A stretch of 64,000 nt of DNA, taken from the NCBI RefSeq assembly GCF_016031615.1, contig NZ_JACYXC010000001.1, positions 2,604,001 to 2,668,000 of the forward strand, given 5' to 3'. Shown in pieces: positions 49,068-57,127 of the stretch (positions within the stretch are counted from its first letter, which is position 1; each line of letters starts with the position of its first letter). A program made the translations under genes and the position numbers. Under the pieces are notes generated by a model, which ran no database searches, was not told the DNA's origin, and saw nothing but the letters and a program-made list of their open reading frames with translations. This DNA comes from Streptomyces pactum. Its GTDB lineage: Bacteria > Actinomycetota > Actinomycetes > Streptomycetales > Streptomycetaceae.

Positions 49068-49647
49068 GCCGGCGGCGACCCGTCGGACTCCGCGCCGGCG
49101 CCGGCTGCGGCCGCACCGGCACCGGGCTCCGGCCGCACCGGCCGGGCCACGTCACCCTCCGCCCGTACGGCACCGGTGAGCCCGCCCGTACGACCGGGTC
49201 CGGGCCGGAGGAAGGCGGGAACGGCGGCCCGTACCCGGCGCGCACACCACGCGGGCACGCCCCTGCGGGCCCACGGACCACGAGGGATGCCGGGCACGGG
49301 CGGAGAACCGGAACACACGACGCGGGCGCGGAACGCACAACGCGTGCCCCGGAACGCACGACGCGTGCCCCGGGCACACGGCGCCCGGCGCCGAACACAC
49401 GGCGCGAGCCCCGGACACACTGCGCCGGGCGTGGAACGCACGACGCCGGCGCGGAACACACCACACGAGACCCGGACACACGACGCGGGCGCGGGCCGGC
49501 AGGTCACCCCGCCGGGCCCCCGCGCCCGCGCCCGCACGCCCGCGCCCGCGTGGCGCGTGCCGTCGTCACCACCACCCGGTCACCGGCCCGTGGCCACCAC
49601 GGTGACGGGGCCGCCGGCCGGGCCCGCGTCCGGGCGGCGCGGGTGGC
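49068..49647. other. gene-free gap dominated by a 20-bp repeat array
   Basis: About 580 bp between the small membrane protein gene and the convergent metB. Outside the array it is GC-rich filler. A possible metB terminator lies at about 49580-49605, where GTCACC and GGTGAC flank a CGTGG-cca-CCACG stem. Confidence 0.5.
49308..49495. repeat. nine-copy degenerate direct repeat, 20-21 bp period
   Basis: Units resembling GAACGCACGACGCGGGCCCCG start at 49311, 49331, 49352, 49372, 49393, 49413, 49434, 49454 and 49474. Spacings alternate 20 and 21 bp (mean about 20.4), almost exactly two helical turns. The most constant part is GAACRCACGRCGCG. Because the period is not a multiple of three it is not a protein repeat, and there are no unique spacers as in CRISPR. 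Confidence 0.7.
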
Positions 49648-50814
49648 TCAGCCCAGGGCCTGCGACAGGTCGGCGAGCAGGTCGTCCACGGCCTCGATGC
49701 CGACCGACAGCCGCACCAGGTCGGCGGGGACCTCCAGGGCCGAACCCGCCGTGGAGGCGTGGGTCATCCGCCCCGGGTGCTCGATCAGCGACTCCACCCC
49801 GCCCAGCGACTCGCCCAGGGTGAACAGCCGGGCGCGGTTGCAGACCTCGACCGCCGCCTCCTCGCCGCCGGCCACCCGGAACGACACCATGCCGCCGAAC
49901 GCCCGCATCTGCTTGGCGGCCACCTCGTGGCCCGGGTGCTCCGGGAGCCCCGGGTAGTAGACCTGGGTGACCTTGGGGTGCGAGACCAGCAGCTCGGCGA
50001 CGCGCGAGGCGTTGGCGCAGTGCCGGTCCATGCGGACCGCCAGCGTCTTGGCGCCGCGCAGCACCAGCCAGGCGTCGAACGGCCCGGCCACCGCGCCCAT
50101 CGCGTTCTGGTGGTAGGCCAGTTCCTCGCCGAGGCCCGGGTCCGAGGTGATCAGCGCACCGCCCACCACGTCCGAGTGGCCGCCCATGTACTTGGTGGTG
50201 GAGTGCACCACCACGTCCGCGCCCAGCGCCAGCGGCTGCTGGAGGTAGGGGCTGGCGAAGGTGTTGTCCACCACCAGGCGGGCGCCGGCGGCGCGGGCGA
50301 TCTCCGCGACGGCCGCGATGTCGGTGATGCCCAGCAGCGGGTTGGTGGGCGTCTCGACCCAGATCACCTTGGTGCGGGGCCGCAGCGCGTCCCGTACCGA
50401 CGACGGGTCGGCGGAGTCGGCGACCGACCACTCCACGCCCCAGCGCTCCAGCACCTTGGCGAAGAGCCGGAAGGTGCCGCCGTAAGCGTCGCTGGGGATG
50501 ACCACGTGGTCACCGGGGACCAGCAGGGTGCGCAGCAGGCAGTCCTCGGCCGCCAGCCCGGAGGCGAACGCGAGGCCGCGCCGGCCGCCCTCCAGGGCGG
50601 CCAGGTTCTCCTCCAGGGCGGTCCGGGTCGGGTTGGCGGAGCGGCTGTACTCGTAGCCGCCGCGCAGGCCGCCCACCCCGTCCTGCTTGTAGGTGGACAC
50701 CTGGTAGATCGGAGGGACGACGGCGCCGGTGAGCGGGTCTGCCTCCTGTCCCGCGTGGATGGCGAGCGTCTCGAAGTTCCGGGACGCCTGGGGCTGGATG
50801 TGCTCGTCGGTCAT
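49648..50814 (-). CDS. metB: cystathionine gamma-synthase
   Basis: A PLP enzyme joining O-succinyl-/O-acetyl-homoserine and cysteine to cystathionine in the methionine/transsulfuration pathway. Lys208 in HSTTKYMGGHSDVVGGAL is the PLP lysine. SRSANPTRTALEENLAALEG, SDAYGGTFRLF, WVETPTNPLL and DNTFASPYLQQPLALGAD are family landmarks, as is ESLGGVESLIEHPGRMTHAS. The 388-aa length is standard. Cystathionine gamma-lyase is a close relative that sequence alone cannot fully exclude. ATG 50814 is seven bases after TACGCT (a possible -10), so the transcript may be leaderless. Confidence 0.92.
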   Translation of the reverse strand: MTDEHIQPQASRNFETLAIHAGQEADPLTGAVVPPIYQVSTYKQDGVGGLRGGYEYSRSANPTRTALEENLAALEGGRRGLAFASGLAAEDCLLRTLLVPGDHVVIPSDAYGGTFRLFAKVLERWGVEWSVADSADPSSVRDALRPRTKVIWVETPTNPLLGITDIAAVAEIARAAGARLVVDNTFASPYLQQPLALGADVVVHSTTKYMGGHSDVVGGALITSDPGLGEELAYHQNAMGAVAGPFDAWLVLRGAKTLAVRMDRHCANASRVAELLVSHPKVTQVYYPGLPEHPGHEVAAKQMRAFGGMVSFRVAGGEEAAVEVCNRARLFTLGESLGGVESLIEHPGRMTHASTAGSALEVPADLVRLSVGIEAVDDLLADLSQALG

Positions 50815-50821
50815 GGGCCCG

Positions 50822-50827
50822 AGCGTA
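50822..50827 (-). promoter_or_regulatory. -10 element of metB
   Basis: TACGCT on the minus strand ends eight bases before the metB ATG, with no ribosome-binding site between, which fits a leaderless promoter. Confidence 0.35.
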
Positions 50828-50940
50828 ATGCCCGTCGGCGGTCCCGGTGCGCGGCCGTGGTGCCTACGCTTGTACCCCGTGGGCGGGGCGCGGACCGACG
50901 GCACCCGGCCGGCCGGCGCGCCCCCGCACCGGCGCCCCGG

Positions 50941-51003
50941 CGCACCACCCGCACCACCCGCACCACCCGCACGACCTGTACGACCTGTACGACCCGCACC
51001 ACC
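50941..51003. repeat. seven-copy 9-bp tandem repeat upstream of the TPR-like gene
   Basis: Perfectly phased 9-mers: three copies of CGCACCACC, one CGCACGACC, two TGTACGACC and a final CGCACCACC. It ends 32 bp before the ATG at 51036, so copy number could change the spacing of promoter elements or the 5' leader. Confidence 0.75.
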
Positions 51004-51035
51004 ACTGGACCACAGCACCGCAACGGGGACGGATC

Positions 51036-52133
51036 ATGGAGCTACTCGTCATCCTCATCGCCATCGTCATGATCGGCGGTGTGGTCGTGGTGCCGGCGCT
51101 GCGGCGGCGGCGCGCCGGCCAGGAGGCCGCACACGGCGCCGGGCGCGCCGAGGACCTGAGCGCGTACGGCTTCCTGCCCCGGGAGCGGCTCGACGTACGG
51201 CTGCCGGGCCCCGACGCGCGGCTGGCCGACGCCCTGGCGGAGATCCGGCGCACCCAGGAGTGGGAGCCGGCGGCCCGGCTGCTCGCCCTCACCGACGCCT
51301 CCTCGGAACTGCGCTGGCAGCGGGTGCAGACGCTGGCCGGGTCCGCCGCCCACGACCTGGCGCAGGCGCCCGGTCAGGGCGGCATGTGGCTGCGCAGCTG
51401 GCGGGTGCAGGCGCCCAAGGACCCCGGCGGGGCGGCCGTGCAGGCGCAGTTTCTGGTGATGCAGGCGCTGCGCGACCCGTCCTCCCAGGACTTCCGGATG
51501 ATCATGGAGGAGGCGCGTACGGTCGCCGCCGAGGCGGCGCTGCTGGCGCCCGGCGACCCGGTCCCGCACATCGTCGAACTGATCGTGGCGCGCGGGCTGG
51601 CCTACCGGGAGGCGGACTTCGAGGCGCTGTGGGCGAAGGTGAACAAGCTGGCCCCGCACCACATGGGCGCGCACCTGGCGGCGCTGCCGTACTGGTCGGA
51701 GAAGTGGCACGGCTCGCAGGACCGGGCGGAGAGCTTCGCGCGCGCCGCGGCGGCCTCCGCGCCCCCCGGCAGCCTGCTGCCGGCGCTGCCGCTCTTCGCG
51801 GTCTTCGACCACCTGCCGGAGGTGCACACGGTCCGCACCCTGTTCCGGAGCGCGGTGATCACCGACGCGATCGAGGGTGCCCGGTACGCGGTGCACCACG
51901 CGCCGGCCGACCACCCGATGGTGCCGCACGTCCGGCACCTGCTCGCCTGGTTCCTGGTCCAGGCCGAGCGGTACGGGGAGGCGGTCGAGCAGCTGCGCCG
52001 GGTGGACGGGCACGTGGGCGCGGTGCCGTGGTCCTTCAGTCCGGACCCGGCGGCGGCGTACGTGGCCTACCGGGCCATCGCGGTGGCCGGCTTCGAACGC
52101 GGCGGCGGCACCCCCGCCCAGCTGCCGCACTGA
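51036..52133 (+). CDS. conserved membrane-anchored helical-repeat protein
   Basis: 365 aa from ATG 51036. The N-terminus MELLVILIAIVMIGGVVVVPAL is a signal anchor or single membrane helix, followed by basic residues and a long helical domain with loosely TPR-like repeats (LADALAEIRRTQEWEPAARLLAL, ARTVAAEAALLAPGDPVPHIVEL, WAKVNKLAPHHMGAHLAALPYWSEKWHG, RHLLAWFLVQAERYGEAVEQLRRV). The central YWSEKWHGS/LLPALPLFAVFDHL region is a recognisable Streptomyces family of unknown function. It probably is a cytosolic-facing scaffold. It is followed by a long gap and is transcribed alone. Confidence 0.82.
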   Translation: MELLVILIAIVMIGGVVVVPALRRRRAGQEAAHGAGRAEDLSAYGFLPRERLDVRLPGPDARLADALAEIRRTQEWEPAARLLALTDASSELRWQRVQTLAGSAAHDLAQAPGQGGMWLRSWRVQAPKDPGGAAVQAQFLVMQALRDPSSQDFRMIMEEARTVAAEAALLAPGDPVPHIVELIVARGLAYREADFEALWAKVNKLAPHHMGAHLAALPYWSEKWHGSQDRAESFARAAAASAPPGSLLPALPLFAVFDHLPEVHTVRTLFRSAVITDAIEGARYAVHHAPADHPMVPHVRHLLAWFLVQAERYGEAVEQLRRVDGHVGAVPWSFSPDPAAAYVAYRAIAVAGFERGGGTPAQLPH

Positions 52134-52553
52134 CCCGTCCGCGCCGGGCCGGGCGGTGACGGACCGGGCCGGCCCCGCCTGGCCGGTCCGATGCGCGTTC
52201 CGGCCGGTCCGGCGCGCAGGGCCGTGACCCCGCGCGCCAGTCCGTGTCCCCGCGCGTCGGGCCGTGTCCGCGCGCCGCCGGCCGTGTCCCCGCGCCGCCG
52301 GCGGGTAGGTACCCGGAACGGTCCGCGCCGGTGCGGCGTCCGTGTCGCACCGGCCGGGATGCCGTCCCGTGCGGTGCCCGTCGCACCGGTCCGGGGTGCC
52401 GTACGCCCCGGTGCCCGGAACGTCGGCGGGTACGGGGACCCGGGACGGCGACCGGGGACGCCGTACGCCGCGGCGTCCGGAATGGCACACCGCCCCCGGG
52501 CGTTGTCCAGCACAGGACCGCGACCGCCCCCGCATGCCTTCGAGGAGAACGCG
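52134..52553. other. gap upstream of msrA
   Basis: About 420 bp, no gene. Contains the 20-bp repeat array listed next and GC-rich filler. The immediate msrA leader includes GAGGAGAACGCG. Confidence 0.45.
52222..52301. repeat. four-copy direct repeat with exact 20-bp period
   Basis: Units start at 52222, 52242, 52262 and 52282 and share CCGTGTCCCCGCGC with up to five changes per 20 bases. It lies about 250 bp before msrA. Confidence 0.65.
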
Positions 52554-53213
52554 ATGCTGTTCAACCGGCAGAAGAACCACCTCCCGACCGCCGAGGAGGC
52601 ACTGCCCGGCCGCGCCGAGCCGGCGTTCGGGGTCCCGGAGCGGCACACCGTCCTGGGCAACCCGCTCGTCGGCCCCTACCCCGAGGGGCTGGTGGTGGCG
52701 GACTTCGGGCTGGGCTGCTTCTGGGGTGCGGAGCGGAAGTTCTGGCAGGCCCCCGGGGTGTGGACCACCCTCGCCGGCTACCAGGGCGGGCACACCCCGC
52801 ACCCCAGCTACGAGGAGGTGTGCAGCGGGCTGACCGGCCACACCGAGGTGGTCCGGGTGGTCTTCGACCCGGCGCTCACCTCGTACGCCGCGCTGCTCAA
52901 GCTGTTCTGGGAGTCGCACGACCCCACCCAGGGCTTCCGCCAGGGCAACGACGTGGGCACCCAGTACCGCTCGGCGGTCTACACCCACTCCGACCTCCAG
53001 CAGAAGGAGGCGGAGGAGTCCCGCGCCGCGTACCAGGCGCGTCTCACCGGCTCCGGGTACGGCGAGATCACCACCGAGATCCTGCCGGCCGGCCCGTTCT
53101 ACCCGGCCGAGGCGTACCACCAGCAGTACTTGGACAAGAACCCCGGCGGCTACTGCGGCATCGGCGGCACCGGGGTCTCCTGCCCGATCGGCGTGGCCCC
53201 GGCCGACGGCTGA
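52554..53213 (+). CDS. msrA: peptide-methionine (S)-S-oxide reductase
   Basis: A repair enzyme reducing methionine-S-sulfoxide in proteins after oxidative stress. 219 aa from ATG 52554, with GAGGAG 7 bases upstream. The catalytic Cys55 is in GLGCFWGAERKFW. YQGGHTPHPSYEEVCSGLTGHTEVV and SHDPTQGFRQGNDVGTQYRS are family strands, and the resolving cysteines are Cys201 and Cys210 near the C-terminus (YCGIGGTGVSCPIG). The N-terminal 45 residues (MLFNRQKNHLPTAEEALPGR) belong to the long-form MsrA typical of actinobacteria. It is cytosolic and single-gene. Confidence 0.95.
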   Translation: MLFNRQKNHLPTAEEALPGRAEPAFGVPERHTVLGNPLVGPYPEGLVVADFGLGCFWGAERKFWQAPGVWTTLAGYQGGHTPHPSYEEVCSGLTGHTEVVRVVFDPALTSYAALLKLFWESHDPTQGFRQGNDVGTQYRSAVYTHSDLQQKEAEESRAAYQARLTGSGYGEITTEILPAGPFYPAEAYHQQYLDKNPGGYCGIGGTGVSCPIGVAPADG

Positions 53214-53834
53214 CCGGCCGGCCCGCGGAGTACCGGCCCCGAATTGCCGGCCCGCGGCACGGGCCCGGGCCGGCAACCACCGAGCCCGGCCCGCCGGGTA
53301 CCGCCAGCCCCGGCCGGCAACCTCCCGGCCCGCGTACCGCGCGACGCCCGGGACACCGGGTGCCGGCTGGGGGAACGGGAATTGTGGCTGACCGCCGACG
53401 GGGCGCGGGCGCACGTCCGCACGCCCGGTGGGGTCGAGGTGTGGCCGGCGGTGCGCGAGGGCATGGGCTGCCGCTGATCCTCCGAGGGACGTGGTGCCGG
53501 CGCCCGCCGCGGTGGCTGCTGCCGGTCACGGCAGGCACCGGGCCGGCCGTGACACCCGTCGTGGGCCGGTCCGCCCGGCACCGGTGACACCTGCGGCCCG
53601 GTGGTACCCGCGGCCCGGTGGCACCCGCGGCACCGGGGTCCGCTGACCGGTCGGTGAGGCCCCGACCGGAGGCCGACCCGCCCTCCCGGACACCGGGAGG
53701 CCAGGGCCCCGGGTGCCCGCACACCCGGACACCGAGACGCCGGAACGCCGGACACCCGCGCCGGGCCCCTCGGACACCCGCACATCCGCACGCCCGGCCA
53801 CCCGGACGCCCTGACCCCCGGCCACCCACACACC

Positions 53835-53874
53835 CGCACGCCCGCACGCCCGCACGCCGGCACGCCGGCACGCC
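53835..53874. repeat. five-copy 8-bp tandem repeat
   Basis: Three copies of CGCACGCC followed by two of GGCACGCC, about 80 bp before the PucR-type gene. Looser CACCCG/CACGCCC copies extend leftward to about 53715. Confidence 0.65.
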
Positions 53875-53937
53875 GGCCGGACCGTACCGATGGGTGCCGG
53901 TCCGGCCGGTGACCGGTCCTCCGCCACCCGTACGGAC

Positions 53938-53943
53938 TAGGGT
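53938..53943 (+). promoter_or_regulatory. -10 element of the PucR-type gene
   Basis: TAGGGT ends eight bases before the ATG at 53952, consistent with a leaderless transcript. The intervening GGGGCGGC could otherwise act as a close ribosome-binding site. Confidence 0.4.
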
Positions 53944-53951
53944 GGGGCGGC

Positions 53952-55865
53952 ATGGGCGCAGGGTTGCTGGACACTCGTACCGACCGCGCCGAGGACGTGC
54001 TCGCACTGTCCCGGCTGGCCACCCGTGAGCGAGCGGTGTCGGCCATCACCGAGTGGCTGGCCCGGCGCACCGGCGGCCAGGTCGCGCTCCTCGGTTCCGA
54101 CGGCGAGGTCCTGCTCAGCACCGGTACCCCCGACACCTCCGGCACCCCCGGCACCTCGGACATCCCCGATGCCCCCGACACCTCCGGCACCGGCGGCGCC
54201 CGCGACACCCTGGGCGGCGCCCGCGACGGCTCCGGCGCCATCGCCCCCCGCGGAGAGCCCGCCGTAACCCGGGGCACCGCCCCGGAACCCGGCAGCCCGG
54301 TGGCCGCCGGCGGGGCGCTCGCCGTCGCCGCGTCCGCCGTGGTGGACCTGCACCGCCGGGGTACGCCGTCCGCGGTCCTGGGCGGGACGATCCCCGGTAC
54401 GGGTGACGGCGGCGGGGAGCCGTCCGGCACCGTGCACCTGGTCTCCCTGGGGCTGGAGGGCACCACCACGGCGGCCCCGTACCTCGCCGTGCTCGGCCCG
54501 CGGGCCGGTGAGCGGCAGCGGCTCGGCCCGCTGCTCGCCGACACGGCCCGCACCCTGGCCCTGTGCTGGCGCGTCGAGCAGGCCGAACGCCACCGGCGCC
54601 GGGTGGAGTTCGCCGAGGCGCACAGCCGGGAGGCGGTGCTCCACCTGCTGATGGTGGGCAGCGTCCCGGCGGCGCAGCGGATCGCCGGCGCGCTGGGCGG
54701 GGCGCTCCCCGCCCTCAACCGGGTGTTCGTGGTGGAGTGCCCGGGCAACCGGCGGCGCGAGATCGCGGCCCGGATATCCCGGACCGCCCGGGGCCGGGCG
54801 TGGATCGTGCCCTGCCCGGTGCGCCCGAACCATCTGATCGCCCTGGTGCCGGTGGACACCGGCGCCCAGGAGCCGGACCGGCCCGACGCGACGGACGCGA
54901 CGGACGTGACGGACCGGACCGGCGGGGCGGCGGGGCCGGGGAGGACGGTCCCGGGCGCCTGTGCCGCGCGGCCGGACGGTTCCGCCGCCGCGACCGCCGG
55001 CAGCGCCTCGCCCCGTGGGACGGAACCCGGCCGCACCCCGGAGCCCGGCCATGACCCGGAGCCCGGCGCGGCCGGTGACGAGGACCCGGTGGCCGGACTG
55101 GACCGGGTCATCACCCGGCAGATCCCCGGCTGCCGGGTGGGGGTGAGCGCGGAGGTGCCGCTGCGGGACACCCCGATCGGCTACGAGCAGGCGTTCCACG
55201 CGCTGGCGGTGGCGCGCAACGCGCCCGAGGGGTGCGCGAGTTTCGGCCGGCACACCGACATCACCGTCCTGTCCGGCCCGCAGGGCCGGGCGTGGGCGGC
55301 CGACCTGCTCGGGCCGTGCCTGCGCCATGTGCCGCCCCGGCGCGCCGACCCCGGCCCGCAGGAGCTGCTGGGCACCCTGGGGTCCTGGCTGACGTTCGGC
55401 GGCGCGGCCACCCGGCACCTGAAGATCCACCGCAACACGCTCGCCGCCCGGATGCGGCTGCTCGACGAACTGCTCGGCCTGGACCTGGGCCACAGCCTCG
55501 CCGACCAGTCCGCCGCCTGGCTGGCGCTCCAGCTGCACGCCACCGCGCACTGGCACGCCCCGGTGCCGGAGGGCACCTCCGCCACCCTCTCCGACGTGCT
55601 GGGCACCACCGCCGCCCGGATCTGGGCGCAGGCCCAGCTGCTGCCGCTGGAGCGGTCGAACGTGACGGCCGGCCCGGAGACGGTACGGGTCTGGCTGGCC
55701 GCCGACGCCCGGCTGCCCGCGGCCGCCGCGGAGCTGGGCATCTCCCTGCCCGGGGCCCGCAAGCGCATGGCCCGGGCGGAGGAGGCGCTGGGGCGCTCCC
55801 TGCTCCGCGCGCCCAGCGCGAAATACGAGCTGTGGCTCGCGATGCGCGCCCTGCGGCGGTTGTGA
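53952..55865 (+). CDS. PucR-family transcriptional regulator
   Basis: 637 aa from ATG 53952. The C-terminal PucR-type HTH is clear: LGTLGSWLTFGGAATRHLKIHRNTLAARMRLLDELLGLDL (given by its ends), with the recognition helix HRNTLAARMRLLDELLG. An unusual second helix-turn-helix-like segment follows at the extreme C-terminus (ADARLPAAAAELGISLPGARKRMARAEEALGRSLLR, abbreviated). The N-terminal part (VSAITEWLARRTGGQVALLGSDGEVLLS) resembles the PucR/GGDEF-like sensor region. Two low-complexity inserts interrupt it: GTPDTSGTPGTSDIPDAPD (about 57-115) and an Asp/Thr/Gly/Pro stretch at about 305-385. It probably controls the DUF4331 pair downstream, next to which a 14-bp palindrome lies. Confidence 0.86.
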   Translation: MGAGLLDTRTDRAEDVLALSRLATRERAVSAITEWLARRTGGQVALLGSDGEVLLSTGTPDTSGTPGTSDIPDAPDTSGTGGARDTLGGARDGSGAIAPRGEPAVTRGTAPEPGSPVAAGGALAVAASAVVDLHRRGTPSAVLGGTIPGTGDGGGEPSGTVHLVSLGLEGTTTAAPYLAVLGPRAGERQRLGPLLADTARTLALCWRVEQAERHRRRVEFAEAHSREAVLHLLMVGSVPAAQRIAGALGGALPALNRVFVVECPGNRRREIAARISRTARGRAWIVPCPVRPNHLIALVPVDTGAQEPDRPDATDATDVTDRTGGAAGPGRTVPGACAARPDGSAAATAGSASPRGTEPGRTPEPGHDPEPGAAGDEDPVAGLDRVITRQIPGCRVGVSAEVPLRDTPIGYEQAFHALAVARNAPEGCASFGRHTDITVLSGPQGRAWAADLLGPCLRHVPPRRADPGPQELLGTLGSWLTFGGAATRHLKIHRNTLAARMRLLDELLGLDLGHSLADQSAAWLALQLHATAHWHAPVPEGTSATLSDVLGTTAARIWAQAQLLPLERSNVTAGPETVRVWLAADARLPAAAAELGISLPGARKRMARAEEALGRSLLRAPSAKYELWLAMRALRRL

Positions 55866-55904
55866 GCCCCCGTCACGGTTCCCAGCGCAACCGGGCCGGG
55901 CGGT

Positions 55905-55918
55905 CACTGTGCACAGTG
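55905..55918. promoter_or_regulatory. perfect 14-bp palindrome upstream of the DUF4331 gene
   Basis: CACTGTGCACAGTG is a perfect 14-bp palindrome located 40 bp after the regulator stop and 184 bp before the DUF4331 start. TAGCGT at 55946-55951 is a plausible -10. An operator for the adjacent regulator is the simplest reading. Confidence 0.6.
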
Positions 55919-56101
55919 TTCCTCGCGGTGGCCCGCGCCCGCGCATAGCGTCGGCGGTACGCCCCGGCGGACCGTGACACGTGTCGAGCCCGCAACCTCC
56001 CTGACCACAGGGGCCGGCCCCCCCCGGCCCCGTGGTCACCGACCGGCCGGTCCGCCGGGCGCGTCTCGCGTCCCTTCCCGCTCGGCAGAACAGGACCGGT
56101 G

Positions 56102-57127
56102 ATGAGTCACCACCACGACTCCCTGCTCGCACGTCAGGACCCCCGGCTGGACATCAGCGACACCTACCTGTTCCGCGGGTCCCGGGGCACCGTCTTCGTG
56201 GTGAACGTCAACCCGCTCTCCGGGGACGGCGGTTTCCACGACGACGAGAGCATGTACGAGATCAAGGTGGACACCGACGGCGACGCGGTGGAGGACATCA
56301 CCTTCCGCTTCACCTTCTCCGCCTACACCGCCTACGGACCGCAGGCGTGGCAGCTGCGGCGGCTGGACGGGGAGGCCGCGGCCGACCGGTTCGCCGAGGG
56401 CACGCCGCTGCTGACCGGGGTGACCGGCGAGGTGTCCGAGGGCCCGGACGGGCTGCGCGCCTGGGCGGGTGCGGCCGGGGACCCGTTCTGGATCGAGGGC
56501 TCGGTGGTCACCGCGGTGAAGACCGGCATAGCCCGGGGCACCGCCCCGGACCTGACCGGCTTCGACCCGGCGCGGGCGGCGAACCTGTTCGCGGGCACCG
56601 ATGTGCAGGCCATCGTCCTGGAGGTGCCGGACGAGGCACTGGGCGGGGCGGGCAGCCGCATCGGGTTCTGGGCCACATCGGTGCTCGCCACCGACGCGGG
56701 CGGCTGGCGCCAGATCAACCGCTGCGGCAACCCGCTGCTGAACACGCTGTTCGACCTGGAGGACAGCGAGCGGGACATCGACTTCAACGCGACCTGCCCG
56801 GCGGAGGACGTGCAGCGGTACGGGCCGGAGGTGCTGCGCGCCACCGAGCGGGCCGCCGCCGCGGCCGGCGCGGTCCCGGACCCGGCCGCCTACGCAGGCC
56901 ACGTGCGGGACCTGCTGCTGCCGGACGTCCTGCGCTACGAGGTCGGCAGCGAGGCCCGGTTCGCGGTGGACGGCCGCAACGGCCGGGCGCTCACCGACTG
57001 CGCCCCCGAAGTGATGTTCGAACTCGTGCTGGGGGTGCCCGTCAAGCTGGGGTTGGACGCGAGCGCGGCCACGGGGGTGCCGCGCTCCGTCTTCCCCTAC
57101 CTCTCGGCGCCCGGGGGCGCGCGATGA
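56102..57127 (+). CDS. DUF4331-family protein
   Basis: 341 aa from ATG 56102 (MSHHHDSLLARQDPRLDISDTYLFRG). An upstream GTG at 56099 is in frame but less likely. Signature parts are DISDTYLFRGSRGTVFVVNVNP, YEIKVDTDGDAVEDITFRFTF, TGFDPARAANLFAGTDVQAIVLEVP and RQINRCGNPLLNTLFDLEDSERDIDFNATCP. This is the DUF4331 fold, a beta-rich domain seen in bacterial proteins of unknown function. There is no signal peptide, so it is cytosolic here. Its stop overlaps the next ATG, forming a two-gene unit likely controlled by the PucR regulator and the palindrome upstream. Confidence 0.85.
   Translation: MSHHHDSLLARQDPRLDISDTYLFRGSRGTVFVVNVNPLSGDGGFHDDESMYEIKVDTDGDAVEDITFRFTFSAYTAYGPQAWQLRRLDGEAAADRFAEGTPLLTGVTGEVSEGPDGLRAWAGAAGDPFWIEGSVVTAVKTGIARGTAPDLTGFDPARAANLFAGTDVQAIVLEVPDEALGGAGSRIGFWATSVLATDAGGWRQINRCGNPLLNTLFDLEDSERDIDFNATCPAEDVQRYGPEVLRATERAAAAAGAVPDPAAYAGHVRDLLLPDVLRYEVGSEARFAVDGRNGRALTDCAPEVMFELVLGVPVKLGLDASAATGVPRSVFPYLSAPGGAR

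Larger units (their letters stand above)
53214..53951. other. 740-bp gap with simple repeats
   Basis: No supported gene. A short open frame at 53244-53477 ends in WLTADGARAHVRTPGGVEVWPAVREG, which has protein-like character and may be a gene remnant, but nothing confirms it. Repeats include acc(t/c)gcggcccggtgg-type 17-bp units at about 53589-53635 and the 8-bp array below. Confidence 0.4.

Noticed and set aside
49308..49495. CRISPR array
   Set aside because: Repeats are degenerate and directly abutting with no unique spacers, and no cas genes are nearby.
53244..53477. 77-codon open frame after msrA
   Set aside because: The second half looks somewhat protein-like, but the first half is low-complexity and there is no ribosome-binding site. 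Noted only as a possible remnant.
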